From assembly GCA_037157565.1 (NCBI GenBank), contig JAZHRO010000073.1:94342001-94406000 (forward strand): a stretch of 64,000 nt of DNA, read 5' to 3'. Of the stretch, positions 34,105 to 44,939 are shown in pieces. The notes beneath the pieces were generated by a model. It was not told the DNA's origin. It saw nothing but the letters and a program-made list of their open reading frames with translations, and searched no databases. Position 1 is the stretch's first letter; each line of letters opens with the position of its first letter. A program made the position numbers and the translations under genes. The stretch is from Thalassia testudinum. Lineage: Eukaryota > Streptophyta > Magnoliopsida > Alismatales > Hydrocharitaceae.

Positions 34105-36804
34105 TGATGAGAACCTCATCATGAGCCATAACTAGCTCATTTTGACCCAATACAAAGGATAAAAGCTCCTACATAACTCAAGGAAAGGCTTAACTCAGAG
34201 AATTCTGAGTTTAAGGAGAAAACAAGTCATAAGGGGTAAAAATGCAATTTTACCAGTATAATCTGCATACAGGGTAATTCAGGGTCCAAACACAGGTCAA
34301 ACAAACCGAATAAGAAGGAAAGTGGGATGATCTGATAAGGGCTACAGCAATTCCAAGGAACTAAATGATAATCTGTAACCCTAAAGCAAACCCACTTCAA
34401 TTCATGAGGTTCGAGGCAAAGTAAAAATAGAATAAACCCTCTAAAATTCATAGAAAAATAATCTCTAGGGTTTAGAACCTTCAATTTGGCCTTCAGAACC
34501 CATTTTGACCTACATTGAGAACCATACCCAATTAATAACTTAATTTGGGTTTTTGCGTAAATTGACCAGTCAAACAAGGTTTAATCTAGAAATAAAATTC
34601 ACCATCAGATTCCTTAGGTCCTAGTTAGTCATGTATAAAAACTTGAGCCTAAGAAGAAACCTTCTTGACCAACTTTACACTTTGGTCCTCATATATTTAC
34701 TTTTTGACCCTCAACTTTTGAACCCTCGCATTTTTGCCCCTAACTCTCCTTCGTTCTTTGCATTCAGGTCCCTCCTGCCAAAACCTGACCAGCACCATGC
34801 TCCGGTGACCTTGCGCGGAGCATGGCGTCGCGCAGGGTAAGGGGGAGGGTCTGGCAAGACAACCGGGGGTGCCCTGCGTCGTCAGCCGTCGCAGGAACAC
34901 CCCCCTGGTCGCTGCAACCCACCATACCGGCCGTGCGAACGCACGGACGGTATGGGTTTCCATCTCCGGCGTCCTCCGGCGAGGGAGACACGTCGTCTCC
35001 CTCCGCCTTCCTCTCTAATTCGGCCTCTATAAATACCCCCGTCGCTCCGCCGTTCTGAGTAGCTCGGATCTGACGGAGAAAACCCCCAACTTTCCTCTCT
35101 TCTCACTCCGGCAGACGCCCACCAGCTCCGGCGGTTCTTCCTCCTCCTCCTCTTCGCTCTGCCGCAATACCAGCAGCAGAGACTTCTTTCCCTCGCTCTT
35201 CCCGCGCCACGCCGCACCCAGCTGGCGCCTCTCCGGCCCTCTGCTCGCCGCCGCCCCTTCCCCCGGGCATCTTCTTCTCCGGCGACAGTCGATACGACTG
35301 TCGCCCGCTCCGGCCCCTCCTCATCCCGCTAAGTAGGTAGAACTCCTCCTCTTCCTCCCCTCTTCCTCTTCCTCACTTTAAACATTTACTGTCGCCCTCG
35401 ATTCCGACCAATCACCCTCACCTTCTCCGCCTCCGGCCATCCTCCGGCGAGCCGCTCCCATCACTCCAGCAACCCACACGGCTCGCCGACCACCGCAGAA
35501 CCTCCGCCTCCTCACCCTGATCAACCTCCGCCCTTCCACTTCCCCCAAATCACCCTCTGCAACTCCACCGAACAAACCCATCTCCCGACCCACAGTCCGA
35601 CCTAGGGCAGCCCTTAGGCTCCGCCCCGCCGCCTGCACACCCCCCGACCACCTTCGCCGTGCCACGGCGAAGGTCCTCCGCGTTTCTGATTGGGCCGAGA
35701 GGCCGTTTCTCTGTGGGCAGGTACCTGCGCTCGCCGCCGCCATTGTTGAAGCGAAGCAGCTTCTTCACCTGCTGCCCCAGGTGCGCCGTGCCCAGGTCAC
35801 GCTCCCAGGCTGTGCGGGGGCATTTCGGCAAAGCGTTAGGCTGCAGTTGAGGCGAATCCTTCACGCAAAGGCCTCGCGTAAAGCTGCGATTACCAGCTGC
35901 TTCCGCTGCGCAGGCGCGAAATTGGGGTGGGACATTTAGTCCCACCTCGGAAGGCTCTGAAGGAGCGCAGCGGTATAAACCGAAAAAGTGCTGGAGGCTT
36001 ATTGCCTCAGCACACAGGGTGAGGTCCCCTTCACCCGCCCGGTTACCCGGTCTCGTCCGCGCTCACGCCCCGCGGACCTGGCCCGTCCCGACTTAGACTG
36101 ACCTGCACTCCTCGCCCACCACGCACGCCGGTGGGCCTGGACCCGGGCGCGACCCGTACCCGGCAACCCGACAGCTCTGGGAGAGCTTTCCTAAGAGTGG
36201 CTTCTGTGAGAGAGAGACGCGGGGGAGGGTAGAGTTAGGTTTTGCCCCTGATCAAGCTGTGTAAGTGTGCAGGCACAGGTGAAGAAGAATCGTGGAAGAA
36301 GACGAAGGCTGAAGGAAGGAGGAGCACCGAGCGGCACTGTAGCAGCGGCGGTTTAAGTCGTCTGATTGGAAAATCAGACGACGTCCTGAAGGCAATGAAG
36401 GAGAAGGAAGGCGAGGCAGAGGAGGAACACAGAGAGGCCAAGTGAAGACTCTGCAGAAGAAGATCTGAAGAAAGGAAAAGAAGAAAAAGGAAGAGCAGAA
36501 ACAGCTGAAAGAAGAAGAAGAACATCACCACTGCAGATAAAGAAGAACAAAGGAAGAGAGCAGAAGATCTGAGAAGGAAGAAGAGGAGAAGCAAAGAGAA
36601 AAGAAGAAAAGCCAACAAATTCTCTCTCTCTCTTTCTTTATTTTTGTAAAAGAAACTTGTACCCCTAGCATACAACTTGCTCCCTGAGTTCGACCTCGGG
36701 AACTCTTTTATTTTCCGAGTAACAAATTGTATTAAACTGGTAATCACCTCTCTCTATACTATACTACGACGAAATAATAAAACTATAGAGGAAGGTCGCC
36801 ACCA
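34105..36804 (+). repeat. A1 3' LTR
   Basis: 2,700 bp, matching 23175-25876 with about 45 differences including a 3-nt and a 1-nt indel. TATA box at 35028-35035, U3 palindromes at 34795-34825 and 34922-34955, U5 stem-loop at 36357-36382. Confidence 0.95.
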
Positions 36805-38363
36805 CGGGGTTACGAGTAACCCGTTGCCATAGTTGCAAAACACGTCGATCAAATAAAATTTATACCGAAACTCCAAGGGAGTCCCGAGTCGAACACAGGG
36901 AGGCGACGTTTACTTTACGTGAAACTGTGCTTCAATTCGTTTGTTTTTGGTATTTTAGGGTTTCGTTATTTTCTAGTGTTTTTGAAATAAGAAAACAAGC
37001 AAATGAATCACAAGATAGAGATGTGGAACAAATCTGATATATATTGCTTCCAATGTCAATTACAATAAACTATGAAAGCATAAAAAGAGAGGGGGGTGAG
37101 AGGAAATCTCTCGTATCAGCTGTTCGGTGAGACGACAACGCCTGGCAAAAGCTTGGACGAAGGAGGTGAGGAGCGAGATGACGAAGGTGAGATGTAGGAG
37201 GACGTCGTGTTGAGGAAAGCTTCGGGGTCACTCTAGAGTAGAGGTGAGAAGACGAAGATGATCTACTACCGGAATGGAGATGGGAGGACGGCTCCAAGGA
37301 AACCTATGAATGGGGATGAGAAGTTGGAGGAGTATTTGGTGGGGTAGAGGTTTGCTGCACTAATAGGCGCCTTGGGATCTTGAGATCAAGCTCTAACAGA
37401 GCGTTGGTAGGCTTGCTAGAGCTTGGGAGTAGGTGGGAGTAAAGTAGGTAGAGATGGCTTGGAAGGGAGGGGGTGTAGGTCCTTTTATAGTGGAGGTGAA
37501 GAAGCTAAAAATGAAAAAAAAGGACCTTTAGCGACCTCCAGACTATCGTTGGAAACGTTGCTGTAGACAGCTCAATCCGCTCATGCCCTTAGCTGGTTCT
37601 GCTGGCTTGCAATGAAGTAGTGACGGCTGTAAGCATCGCTGTAGGTCAGCCTAACTTTCGGTTAAAGCTAGTGCCAACTGCACTTGCGCCCGCGCTGTGC
37701 TGCCGCTCATCGCGCGTGCTGATCGGGCGGTGGCCTAATGTGTGAGCACTGTCATGCGCTGGTGTGCGCATGCACGCGCACGCTGCGCTGCCGCTACTTT
37801 GCATGTGCAACTGCTGCTGTTGCTGCACGCGGCTGATTTGAGGTTAGGATTCGAACCCACGCCTCTTCCTTGTGAACCACCACGTCAACCAATGCACCAC
37901 GTTGATCTTTCTGTCGCGAGGAGAGTTTTGGTGCAGACGCTTCCCAACCATTGGATCTTGATCCAACGGCTAGGATTCAAGGGTGCGGATGATGAAGGGA
38001 GTGAGTGGTGGCTGCTGGCCGATGGTGGGTGGTCTGGATGGTGCCACGTGGCGCCATCTGTCGTCTTCCATCTTCTTCTTCTTGTAGAGGGTGCCACGGT
38101 GCTCAGATCGAGATGATTCCCGCGATGTCGAACTATGATTGTCGCTCTATATCCATCCGTATGGTTGTATTTTCCATCCGAAACCCGTATGGATGTCGCA
38201 TTGCCCCCCTAGCCATATAAAATGAAGGAATTAATATACAAAACATACAACTATCCTAAATGCCATGCAGTGGATGTTATGCAATATTTATAACATGATA
38301 TGCAATGCTAAGCCTAGGAACTATCATAAATAATCAATTTATCATGAATTTGTGTGTTCATTA
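36805..38363 (-). repeat. B 5' LTR, main part
   Basis: Continuation of the B 5' LTR right of A1. The first five bases, CGGGG, are the A1 target duplication. The minus-strand start is TAATGA at 38363, where the 3' LTR has TGATGA, so its first G has mutated to A. TATA box TTTTATAG on the plus strand (37483-37490), read CTATAAAA on the minus strand. The GACAC duplication follows at 38364-38368. Confidence 0.9.
37847..37899 (-). other. tRNA-like A/B box segment in B 5' LTR
   Basis: Minus strand: A-box-like TGGTGCATTGGTTG (37899-37886), then a B-box GGGTTCGAATCC (37858-37847) 27 nt later. The B box fits the RNA polymerase III consensus GGTTCGANTCC. Either a captured tRNA or SINE piece, or a convergent sequence. 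No complete cloverleaf was found. Confidence 0.45.
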
Positions 38364-38976
38364 GACACTTTCGCAATAAGTCTTGGAATAACTCCCAGGA
38401 AGCATGAAACTGCTCCCCCAACCACTAGGCAAAAGTAGTAATCACCTGCCTTAGTGCATTGGTACACCCGACTGGAAAGAATTTCTTTAAGAAAGTCAAT
38501 TTAAGAATGTTCGAAGTTGCTATCGGCCTTCCTATGGACCTATACTAATGAGCAGCCTTATCCCTAAGAGTGTGGGGAAAGAGGGTCATGATCATTTACC
38601 CTTCATTCACGTTTCATGCTTTGGTGGTTTGGACCAAAGTGGTCAAGTCCTCCAAATGCAGAAACAGGTCTTTAGAGCCAAGCCCATGAAAATGTTTGAT
38701 CAAGCTTAACACCTGGAGCTTGATTTCAATGTCTCCACCTGGAATTTGGACACTGAGACGTTCCCCGTAATTTGAAGGATCATAAAAATCCTTTAAGGGC
38801 TAAGAGCCCTGCATTTTCTGCATTTGTTCCAGCTGCCTTTGAAACATCTCTTGTTGATTTTGAGGTAGAGGAGGTTGTTGATCGACCATGGAATCAATTT
38901 GGCCAAAATTTAATCTACTCCTAGAATGATATAATGGTCCTTCCAATCGAGGATTCATTGACCTCCTTCCGAGCAT
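38364..38976 (-). pseudogene. gag: C gag, N-terminal part (broken)
   Basis: The start is MLGRRS at 38976, matching B. The frame reads MNPRLEGPLYHSR, then FQRQLEQMQ, PLKDFYDPSNYGE, IKHFHGLGSKD and LFPHTLRDKAAH, interrupted by several stops. The downstream end is cut by the B insertion and resumes at 10998. The protein would have been the capsid of element C. Confidence 0.85.
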
Positions 38977-40150
38977 AAACTAGGAAGAGGTCGGAAGGAC
39001 TAGGGATAAGAACCCTACAGCACAACAAAACAGGCTTGTCCTTAAGTTGGGTAGCCTAAGGATCTACAGACTGTTAGAATCCATCTTAAGATTATAGATG
39101 ATTTTCTCTACTTGTATCTAGTCAATCCAACCAGTTAAAAGGAGGGGCTGGGGAGAAGGTTCTTCCTTTAGCTTGTAACTTCGATTCCTAGTATACCCCT
39201 CAGCTGTGATCGTTTGATTCTGCTCCCCTAGCTTGACATCAGATTGACCAGTACAAGCAGGTTAATCATGAACAATCTCAATCTGGGCCCTGAAGAGCGA
39301 ATCAGTCCTTAAGGCCAACGTCTAATCAATTTTAACTTAGGCTTAGGATTATAGTGCTTATGAAATGTGATGGGCCCTTAAAATGGGTTGTGCCCTTAAT
39401 GATTGATTAATTATGTGTGAGTGCGTGTGCAAATAGGGTTTTCAAGCAAGATTATTTGGATGAGTGGATTTTAAGGTTCAAATCTTGCTTAAGTAGCTTT
39501 TAGGGTTTAAAATTAGGTAAATTCAATCAAGTTCAAGAGGTAAAACAGATTTTCAAAACACAGGTGAAGATCTTTTTCTTTTGAAATCAAAAGTAAAGTG
39601 GAGTGCTTGGTATTGACCTAAATTGTAAAACCTAAGGGGAAGCTACTTGGTGAGTTCATTTCAGATGAAGTGGTGCAGCCCAAACAACTCAAACAATTGG
39701 CCTTAATGCACCACTGAGTTAGGCACACAAGTGGTTACCTAATCTGATTTCTACTCAATTATGTGTTTGGGTGTGTGTATTGGTTCTAAAGATCGGTTGG
39801 CCGATTGAGTTTGAAAATCAGAAGAGGTTGTGTACCTCTGTAAGATTTTTTTATTTTTTTATTTTATATATGGAGGGTGAGATGGGTGGAGGTGGAAATC
39901 AAATGATCAAAACAAATCCTTGGGATTTTGAGAACACCAAGGTTAATTAGGGTTTGAATTAGGGTTATGAAATGAACTCTATGGAGGGGGAAGAATGGGG
40001 AGCACTTACAGTTGTCCTCAATTACACTTTACTCCTTTCTTTCGCTTGAACATTCCCTGTTAAGGTACCTACAAAACAATAGAAAAGAAATAAAAGCAAG
40101 TTTGAAAACAGATAAGTGCATGGAAATGTGGAAAGGAAATCAAGATTTGT
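38977..40150 (-). other. C 5' leader
   Basis: Non-coding, similar to the B leader. A donor-like TAG|GTACC at 40068 and an acceptor-like CTTCCTAG ending at 38980, three bases before the ATG, bound a possible intron of about 1,089 nt. A T-rich run lies near 39845-39865. Confidence 0.55.
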
Positions 40151-40169
40151 TGCCTCAGTAATGGTGCCA
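40151..40169 (-). promoter_or_regulatory. C primer binding site (decayed)
   Basis: Minus strand TGGCACCATTACTGAGGCA, three bases from the LTR. It is recognisable against the B site but has several changes. Confidence 0.7.
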
Positions 40170-40172
40170 AAA

Positions 40173-40603
40173 TGTTGAAGCAGAGAATCCTTGCAAACGG
40201 AAGTTGAGTTTTGAAAACCCATCGTTGTAGTGTGATTTGAGAAGAAATCTGTCAATAAATAAATTTTACTGGACCTCGAAAAGAATTCCAAGTCGAACAC
40301 AGGGAGGCTACATCGATTTGAAATCCGCAATTATATTTTTTCTGTTGTTTTTGTTTAGAAAGCGAGATAATCACAAGGAATTCGATATTACCAATAAGAG
40401 AGAGAGTGAGAGAACAAACACTTTATAATATGGATAATGTTTTCACAACTAAAAAGCAGGAAATATTACAGCTAGAAAGTGGGAAATATTACAACTAGAA
40501 AGCAGTAAAGAGAAAGGAGGTGAGAAGTTATCCTCCTCGATGGTTGCTTAGAGGACAAGCCAGACGGGGCGATGCCTGGAAGACAGAGGGCGAAGATGGA
40601 GAA
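40173..40603 (-). repeat. C 5' LTR, PBS-proximal part
   Basis: It begins TGTTGAAG on the plus strand and is interrupted by A2 at 40604. It continues at 54328. The last five bases, GAGAA, are the A2 target duplication. Joined length of the LTR is about 1.70 kb. Confidence 0.85.
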
Positions 40604-43384
40604 TGGCAGAACGGTGGCAGCAACTAGCTTTTCTTAAGTCGTTGTAGTACAGATAGTTATTGCCATCATTTTCTAATATTTGTTACTTGGAAAATACAGT
40701 TCTCCTGAGGTCGAACTCAGGGAGCAAGTTGTATTCTAGAGATATACATCTTCTATTAAAAAAAATAAAGAGAGAGAGAGAGAGATGAAAGTTTGGCTTC
40801 TTCTTCTCTTCTTTCTTCCTCTTTGTCTTCTCTCCTCATTGGCTTTTGTTCTTCGTGTTCTTCCTCTATTTCTTGGTTGGACGATCCTGTCTTTTTCTTC
40901 TTTTTATTTTCTTTGTTTCTTCTTTTCTTGCTTCAGATCTTCCTCCCGTGCTCATCTTCTTCTTTTCTTCTTCTTTGTCTTCTTCTTTTCTTGCTTCAGA
41001 TCTTCCTCCCGTGCTCTTCTTCTTCTTTTCTTCTTCTTTGTCTTTTTCTTCCTCTTGTTTCTTCACTTGGCTGCTCTGTGTTCCTCTCTTTCCTCTGCCT
41101 CGCCTTCCTTCTTCTTCTTTGCCTTCTCCTGTCTTCAGGACGTCGTCTGATTTGAAAATCAGACGACTTAAACCGCTTGTTGCTACAGTGTCTCCCTTAG
41201 CTTCCTTCTTCTTCACCTGTGCCTGCACGCTCAAGAGTTCAGAGTCAGAGGGCAAAAACCTACTCTAACCCCCTCCCCCGCGCGTCTCTTTCTCTCTGAG
41301 TTCGCTCTTAGGACAGCTCTTCCAGAGCAACCGGGTAATCGGGTACGAGTCGCGCCTGGGTCCAGGCCCACCGGCGTGCGGTGGTGAGCGAGGAGTGCAG
41401 GTCGGGTTAACTGGGTCGGGCCAGGTCCGCGGAGCGTGATCACGGACGAGGCTGGGTCGGGTGAGAGTTACCTCACCCCATGGTCAGGAGGCAAACAGCA
41501 TAAGGCACTTTTTGCCTTTATGCGCCCGCACGCCTCTGAAAAGTTCCGAGGTGGGACTAAATATCCCACCCCAATTGAGCACCTACAGCGGAGGGAGCAG
41601 CGGGCAATCGTGGCTTCACGCGAGGCCTTCGCCCCAACTGCGAGCCTGGGACGCTTCGCGGAGACGCCCCGTGCAACCCGGGAGTCGAACCTGGGCGAAG
41701 GTGTGCCTGCACCTGCAGGTGAAGGAGCTTTGCCTGCTCAGTAATGGCGACGGCGGGCGAGTCACCTGGTCACAGAAGAACGGCCTCTTGGCCAAATCAG
41801 ACAGGCGGGGGACCTTCGCCGTGGTACGGCGAAGGTGGTCAGAGGGTCTGCAGGGGGTGTGGTGGAGCAAACAGGTCGCCTTAGGTCAAATTGCGAGCGA
41901 AGAAGTGGGTGTGTTCGGTGGGTCTGCAGCGGGCGTTTGGTGGGCAATGGAAGGGCGGAGGAGGATCAGGGTGAGGAGGCGGAGGTTATGCACAGGTCGG
42001 CGAGCCGTGTGGGGTGCTGGAGCGATGGGAGTGGTTCGCCGAAGTTTGGCCGGAAGTGGAGAAGGTGAGGATGATCGGTGGGAAATAGGTGGCGACAGTA
42101 AGGGTTTTCAATATAGAAAAGAAAGAGGGGAGGAAGAGGAGAAGTTCTACCTGCTAAGCTAGACGAGGAGGGGTTGGCGCAGGCGACAATCGTATCGACT
42201 GTCGCCGGAGAAGAAATTGCCCAGAGGAAGGGGCGGCGGCGAGGAGAGGGCCGGAGAGGCGCCAGCTGGGTGCGGCGTGACGCGGAAAGATCGAGGGAAG
42301 GTAACCCTGCTGCTGGTAGTGCGGCAGGGCGACGAGGAGGAGGAGAGGCCCCCGGAGCAAGGGGGCGTCTGTCGGAGTGGGAAGGGAGGAATTTAGGGGG
42401 GTGTCTCCGTCAGATCCGAGCTCCCCAGAACGGCGGAGCGACGGGGGTATTTATAGGGGCGGAATCAGAGAGGAGGGCGGAGGGAGACGACGTGTCTCCC
42501 TCGCCGGAGGACGCCGGAGGAAGGAGACCCATACCGTCCGTGCGTTCGCACGGGCGGTATGGGCGGTCACAGTACTCAGGGGGGTGTCCCTGCGGTAGCT
42601 GACGACGCAGGGTACGCCCCATTGACTTGCCAGGGCCCCTCCCTCACCCTGCGCAGCGCCATGCTCCGCGCAAGGTCGCCGAAGCATGGCGCTGCGCAGG
42701 TTTTGCAGGAGGGACCTAAACGCAAAGAACGAAGGAGAGTTAGGGGCCAAAATGTGAGGGTTCAAAAGTTGAGGGCCAAAAAGTAAATATATGAGGACCA
42801 AAGTGTAAAGTTGGTCAAGAAGGTTTCTTCTTAGGCCCAAGTTTTTATACATGACTAATTAGGACCTAAGGATTCTGATGGTGAATTTTACTTCTAGATT
42901 AAACCTTGTTTGACCGATCAATTTACGCAAAAACCCAAATTAAGTTGTTAATTGGGCATAGTTCTCAATGTAGGTCAAAATGGGTTCCTAAGGCCAAATT
43001 GAAAGTCCTAAACCCTAGAGATTATTTTTATATGAATTTTAGAGGGTTTAGTTAATTTTTACCTTGCCTCGAACCACGTGAATTGAAATGGGTTTGCTTT
43101 TAGGGTTACAGATTATCATTTAGTTCCTTGGAATTGCTGTAGCCTTTATTGGATCAGATCATCCCGCTTTCCTTCTTATTAGGTTATTTTGACCTATGTT
43201 TGGACCCAGAGTTACCCTGTTTTCAGATTGGATTGGAAAATTACATTTTTACCCCTCAGTTTCTGTTTTCTTTGCAAACTCAGAATCTCTCTGAGCCAAG
43301 CCTTTTCTAAGGTTATGTAGGAGCTTTTATCCTTTGTATTGGGTCAAAATGAGCTAGTTATGGCTCATGATGAGGTTCTCATCA
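40604..43384 (-). repeat. A2 3' LTR
   Basis: 2,781 bp. Minus strand begins TGATGAG at 43384 and ends TTCTGCCA at 40604. TATA box TATAAATA at 42455-42448. U3 palindrome 42528-42563, a 17-bp stem with one T-G pair. U5 stem-loop 41142-41167. CT-rich strand at 40785-41130, mirroring the GAAG tract of A1, plus a GA run at 40769-40784. Confidence 0.95.
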
Positions 43385-43396
43385 TACCCCCATGCC
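43385..43396 (-). promoter_or_regulatory. A2 3' polypurine tract
   Basis: Minus strand GGCATGGGGGTA directly before the LTR. Confidence 0.9.
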
Positions 43397-43830
43397 AGCT
43401 TTTGCTAGTCCCTTAGCAAAAACTTAAGGTTTCAACCCTTGTTCTAGACCATGAAGTTCTTAATAGCTTCAGATAAGTGCTTTTTCATTTAAACTTAGAT
43501 TAGGTTAGAATGCTGACCATAGGCTTAAAAGGTACTCTAGTACCAATCAAGATCCAAATCTGTCTAGCCTCAGCCTCAGTCCTTAGCAAAGGTTTTTAAG
43601 ACCCACAAGAACTAACCTAAAGTTTATTGGACTTTGTAGTTAAAGCACCCGTGCTTGAAATGATTTTAGCCCTGGTTTAGTTCGCAGTGCGTTTTGTAAG
43701 AGAGAGAGGTAGAAAATTTTTCTATTTTTTGAGAGTTTTCCCTCTTTCTCTTTTTAATTCTAGCTTAGGATTCGCTTTTCAACACGGTCTGTATCAGATT
43801 CCTTGCCCCCATCATCAATCATCAAGGGTT

Positions 43831-43975
43831 CCTGGCGATCGATGCTTCGAGATAGCACCGCCCATGGCAACCCCCAGAACCCTGGCTATTGAGATTTCGA
43901 GATAATCCCATCCATGGTGTTCCGTGGCTGCGTTCAGACCCTGGCAGTTGACATTTCGTGATAATGCCATCCATG
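43831..43975 (-). other. Triple hairpin module of A2
   Basis: Minus-strand repeats at 43975-43940, 43916-43881 and 43866-43831. Inner stems CAT/ATG, GAT/ATC and TGC/GCA. Compared with A1, repeat 1 has G22 changed to A, turning a wobble T-G pair into a T-A pair. Its loop is TATCACGAA; the other two keep TATCTCGAA. Confidence 0.65.
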
Positions 43976-44670
43976 GAATCTGAACCAGCAGGGTGCTTAC
44001 ATGCCCCCAGTAGGATATGTGAATATCCTAAGAGACAAGCACCGAGGAGATGATATTTTGTTACGCATCTTTGAGGGAATTTCCTGCCTCTCTGCGCTGG
44101 GAACTCATCCAAATCAACTTGTGTTGATCGGCCGCTCCTACTCTAGGTGTACTTTTCAGAATTTTTTTTTTTTCGACGCTTTTGCGTGATTTTGATTTTT
44201 ACGCTTGCTGAACCAGGCTTTGTGTGAGGTTAGGGTGCTTAGGTTACTGAGTCCCGTAAACCAGAAGTTAGTTAGCGAGGTCAAATACTCCCTAAGCCTT
44301 GGACCTAGTACTTAAGCTTTTCATTTTCCTCAACCTCTTGAGGATTGTCTAGATCTTAATGGGTACTAAGAGTCTATCAAGAATGCCTACAGTTTGCGTT
44401 CTTACTAATCTTACCAAGTACTTTTCATTTCTTTTCTTGAAAAAATGGTCTAGACTAAGGTTAATTCCTTAGCTTCTTACTAATGACTATTACTCTTTTC
44501 TTTCATCTTTTTGTGCTCCTTTTCATTTTGTTTCTTTTCCTTCTCCTCAAAATTTCCTTTCTCCTCTTATTCTTTTTATTTTGAAAAATTTTTAATTTTT
44601 ATGATGTTTTTGGCATATGTGAATTTTTGTTTAAAACCATTTTTTTTTTTAAAAAAAGTTTGCACTTATA

Positions 44671-44705
44671 CCCCCCCATGCCTAAAACTTGCAATGTCCT
44701 CATTG
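44671..44705 (-). promoter_or_regulatory. A2 internal polypurine tract with CAATG hairpin
   Basis: Minus strand CAATG-AGGA-CATTG (44705-44692), then AGGCATGGGGGGG (44683-44671). Confidence 0.65.
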
Positions 44706-44939
44706 TGATTTAGGGGTTTTTATTTACTTAATTTATTCCTTAAGATAGATATTTTTGTGAGTGAATGGGTCGGGATGAATTCTGCGGAAGATTTCTAATT
44801 TCAGATGCAAGCATCTGAGGTGGAGTCGGCTATCTTAAGTGCACAATGGTGTCAGAAAAAAGGTTTTAGATTTTCAAGAAATGACGGGCTGCCTCCCGTT
44901 AAGCGCTGAGTTTTACGCCATCGGCCGGGCGTAGTAAGT

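Larger units (their letters stand above)
23175..36804 (+). mobile_element. Element A1: full-length young Athila-like retrotransposon
   Basis: A1 is 13.6 kb, flanked by perfect 5-bp duplications CGGGG (23170-23174 and 36805-36809), and sits in the 5' LTR of B. It has two 2.70-kb LTRs, PBS, leader, a single gag-pol frame, internal and 3' polypurine tracts and a 1.5-kb spacer without env. A hand comparison of the LTRs gives about 45 differences. With a commonly used grass rate of 1.3e-8 per site per year this suggests an insertion age under a million years. Two nonsense codons make the copy unable to produce its full polyprotein. Confidence 0.95.
10999..38363 (-). mobile_element. Element B: lineage 2 Athila-like retrotransposon, nearly complete
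   Basis: B is bounded by perfect 5-bp duplications GACAC at 10994-10998 and 38364-38368. Order on the minus strand: 5' LTR (38363-36805 plus 23174-23141, split by A1), PBS, leader, gag-pol (21905-16239), internal polypurine tract, spacer (split by solo LTR S), 3' polypurine tract, 3' LTR (12576-10999). The two LTRs are visibly more diverged than those of A1, and gag-pol carries many stops and shifts, so the copy is old and inactive. Confidence 0.9.
43397..44939 (-). other. A2 3' untranslated spacer, no env
   Basis: Non-coding and collinear with the A1 spacer. It contains the triple hairpin, internal polypurine tract and post-pol hairpin (44884-44899). T-rich runs occur near 44162-44173 and 44638-44650. 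Confidence 0.75.

Noticed and set aside
40785..41268. Ser/Phe/Leu-rich open frames in the CT-rich strand of A2 LTRs (also 51736-52219)
   Set aside because: They are products of the CTT-rich low-complexity stretch, the reverse strand of the GAAG tract in U5. They resemble membrane proteins only by composition.
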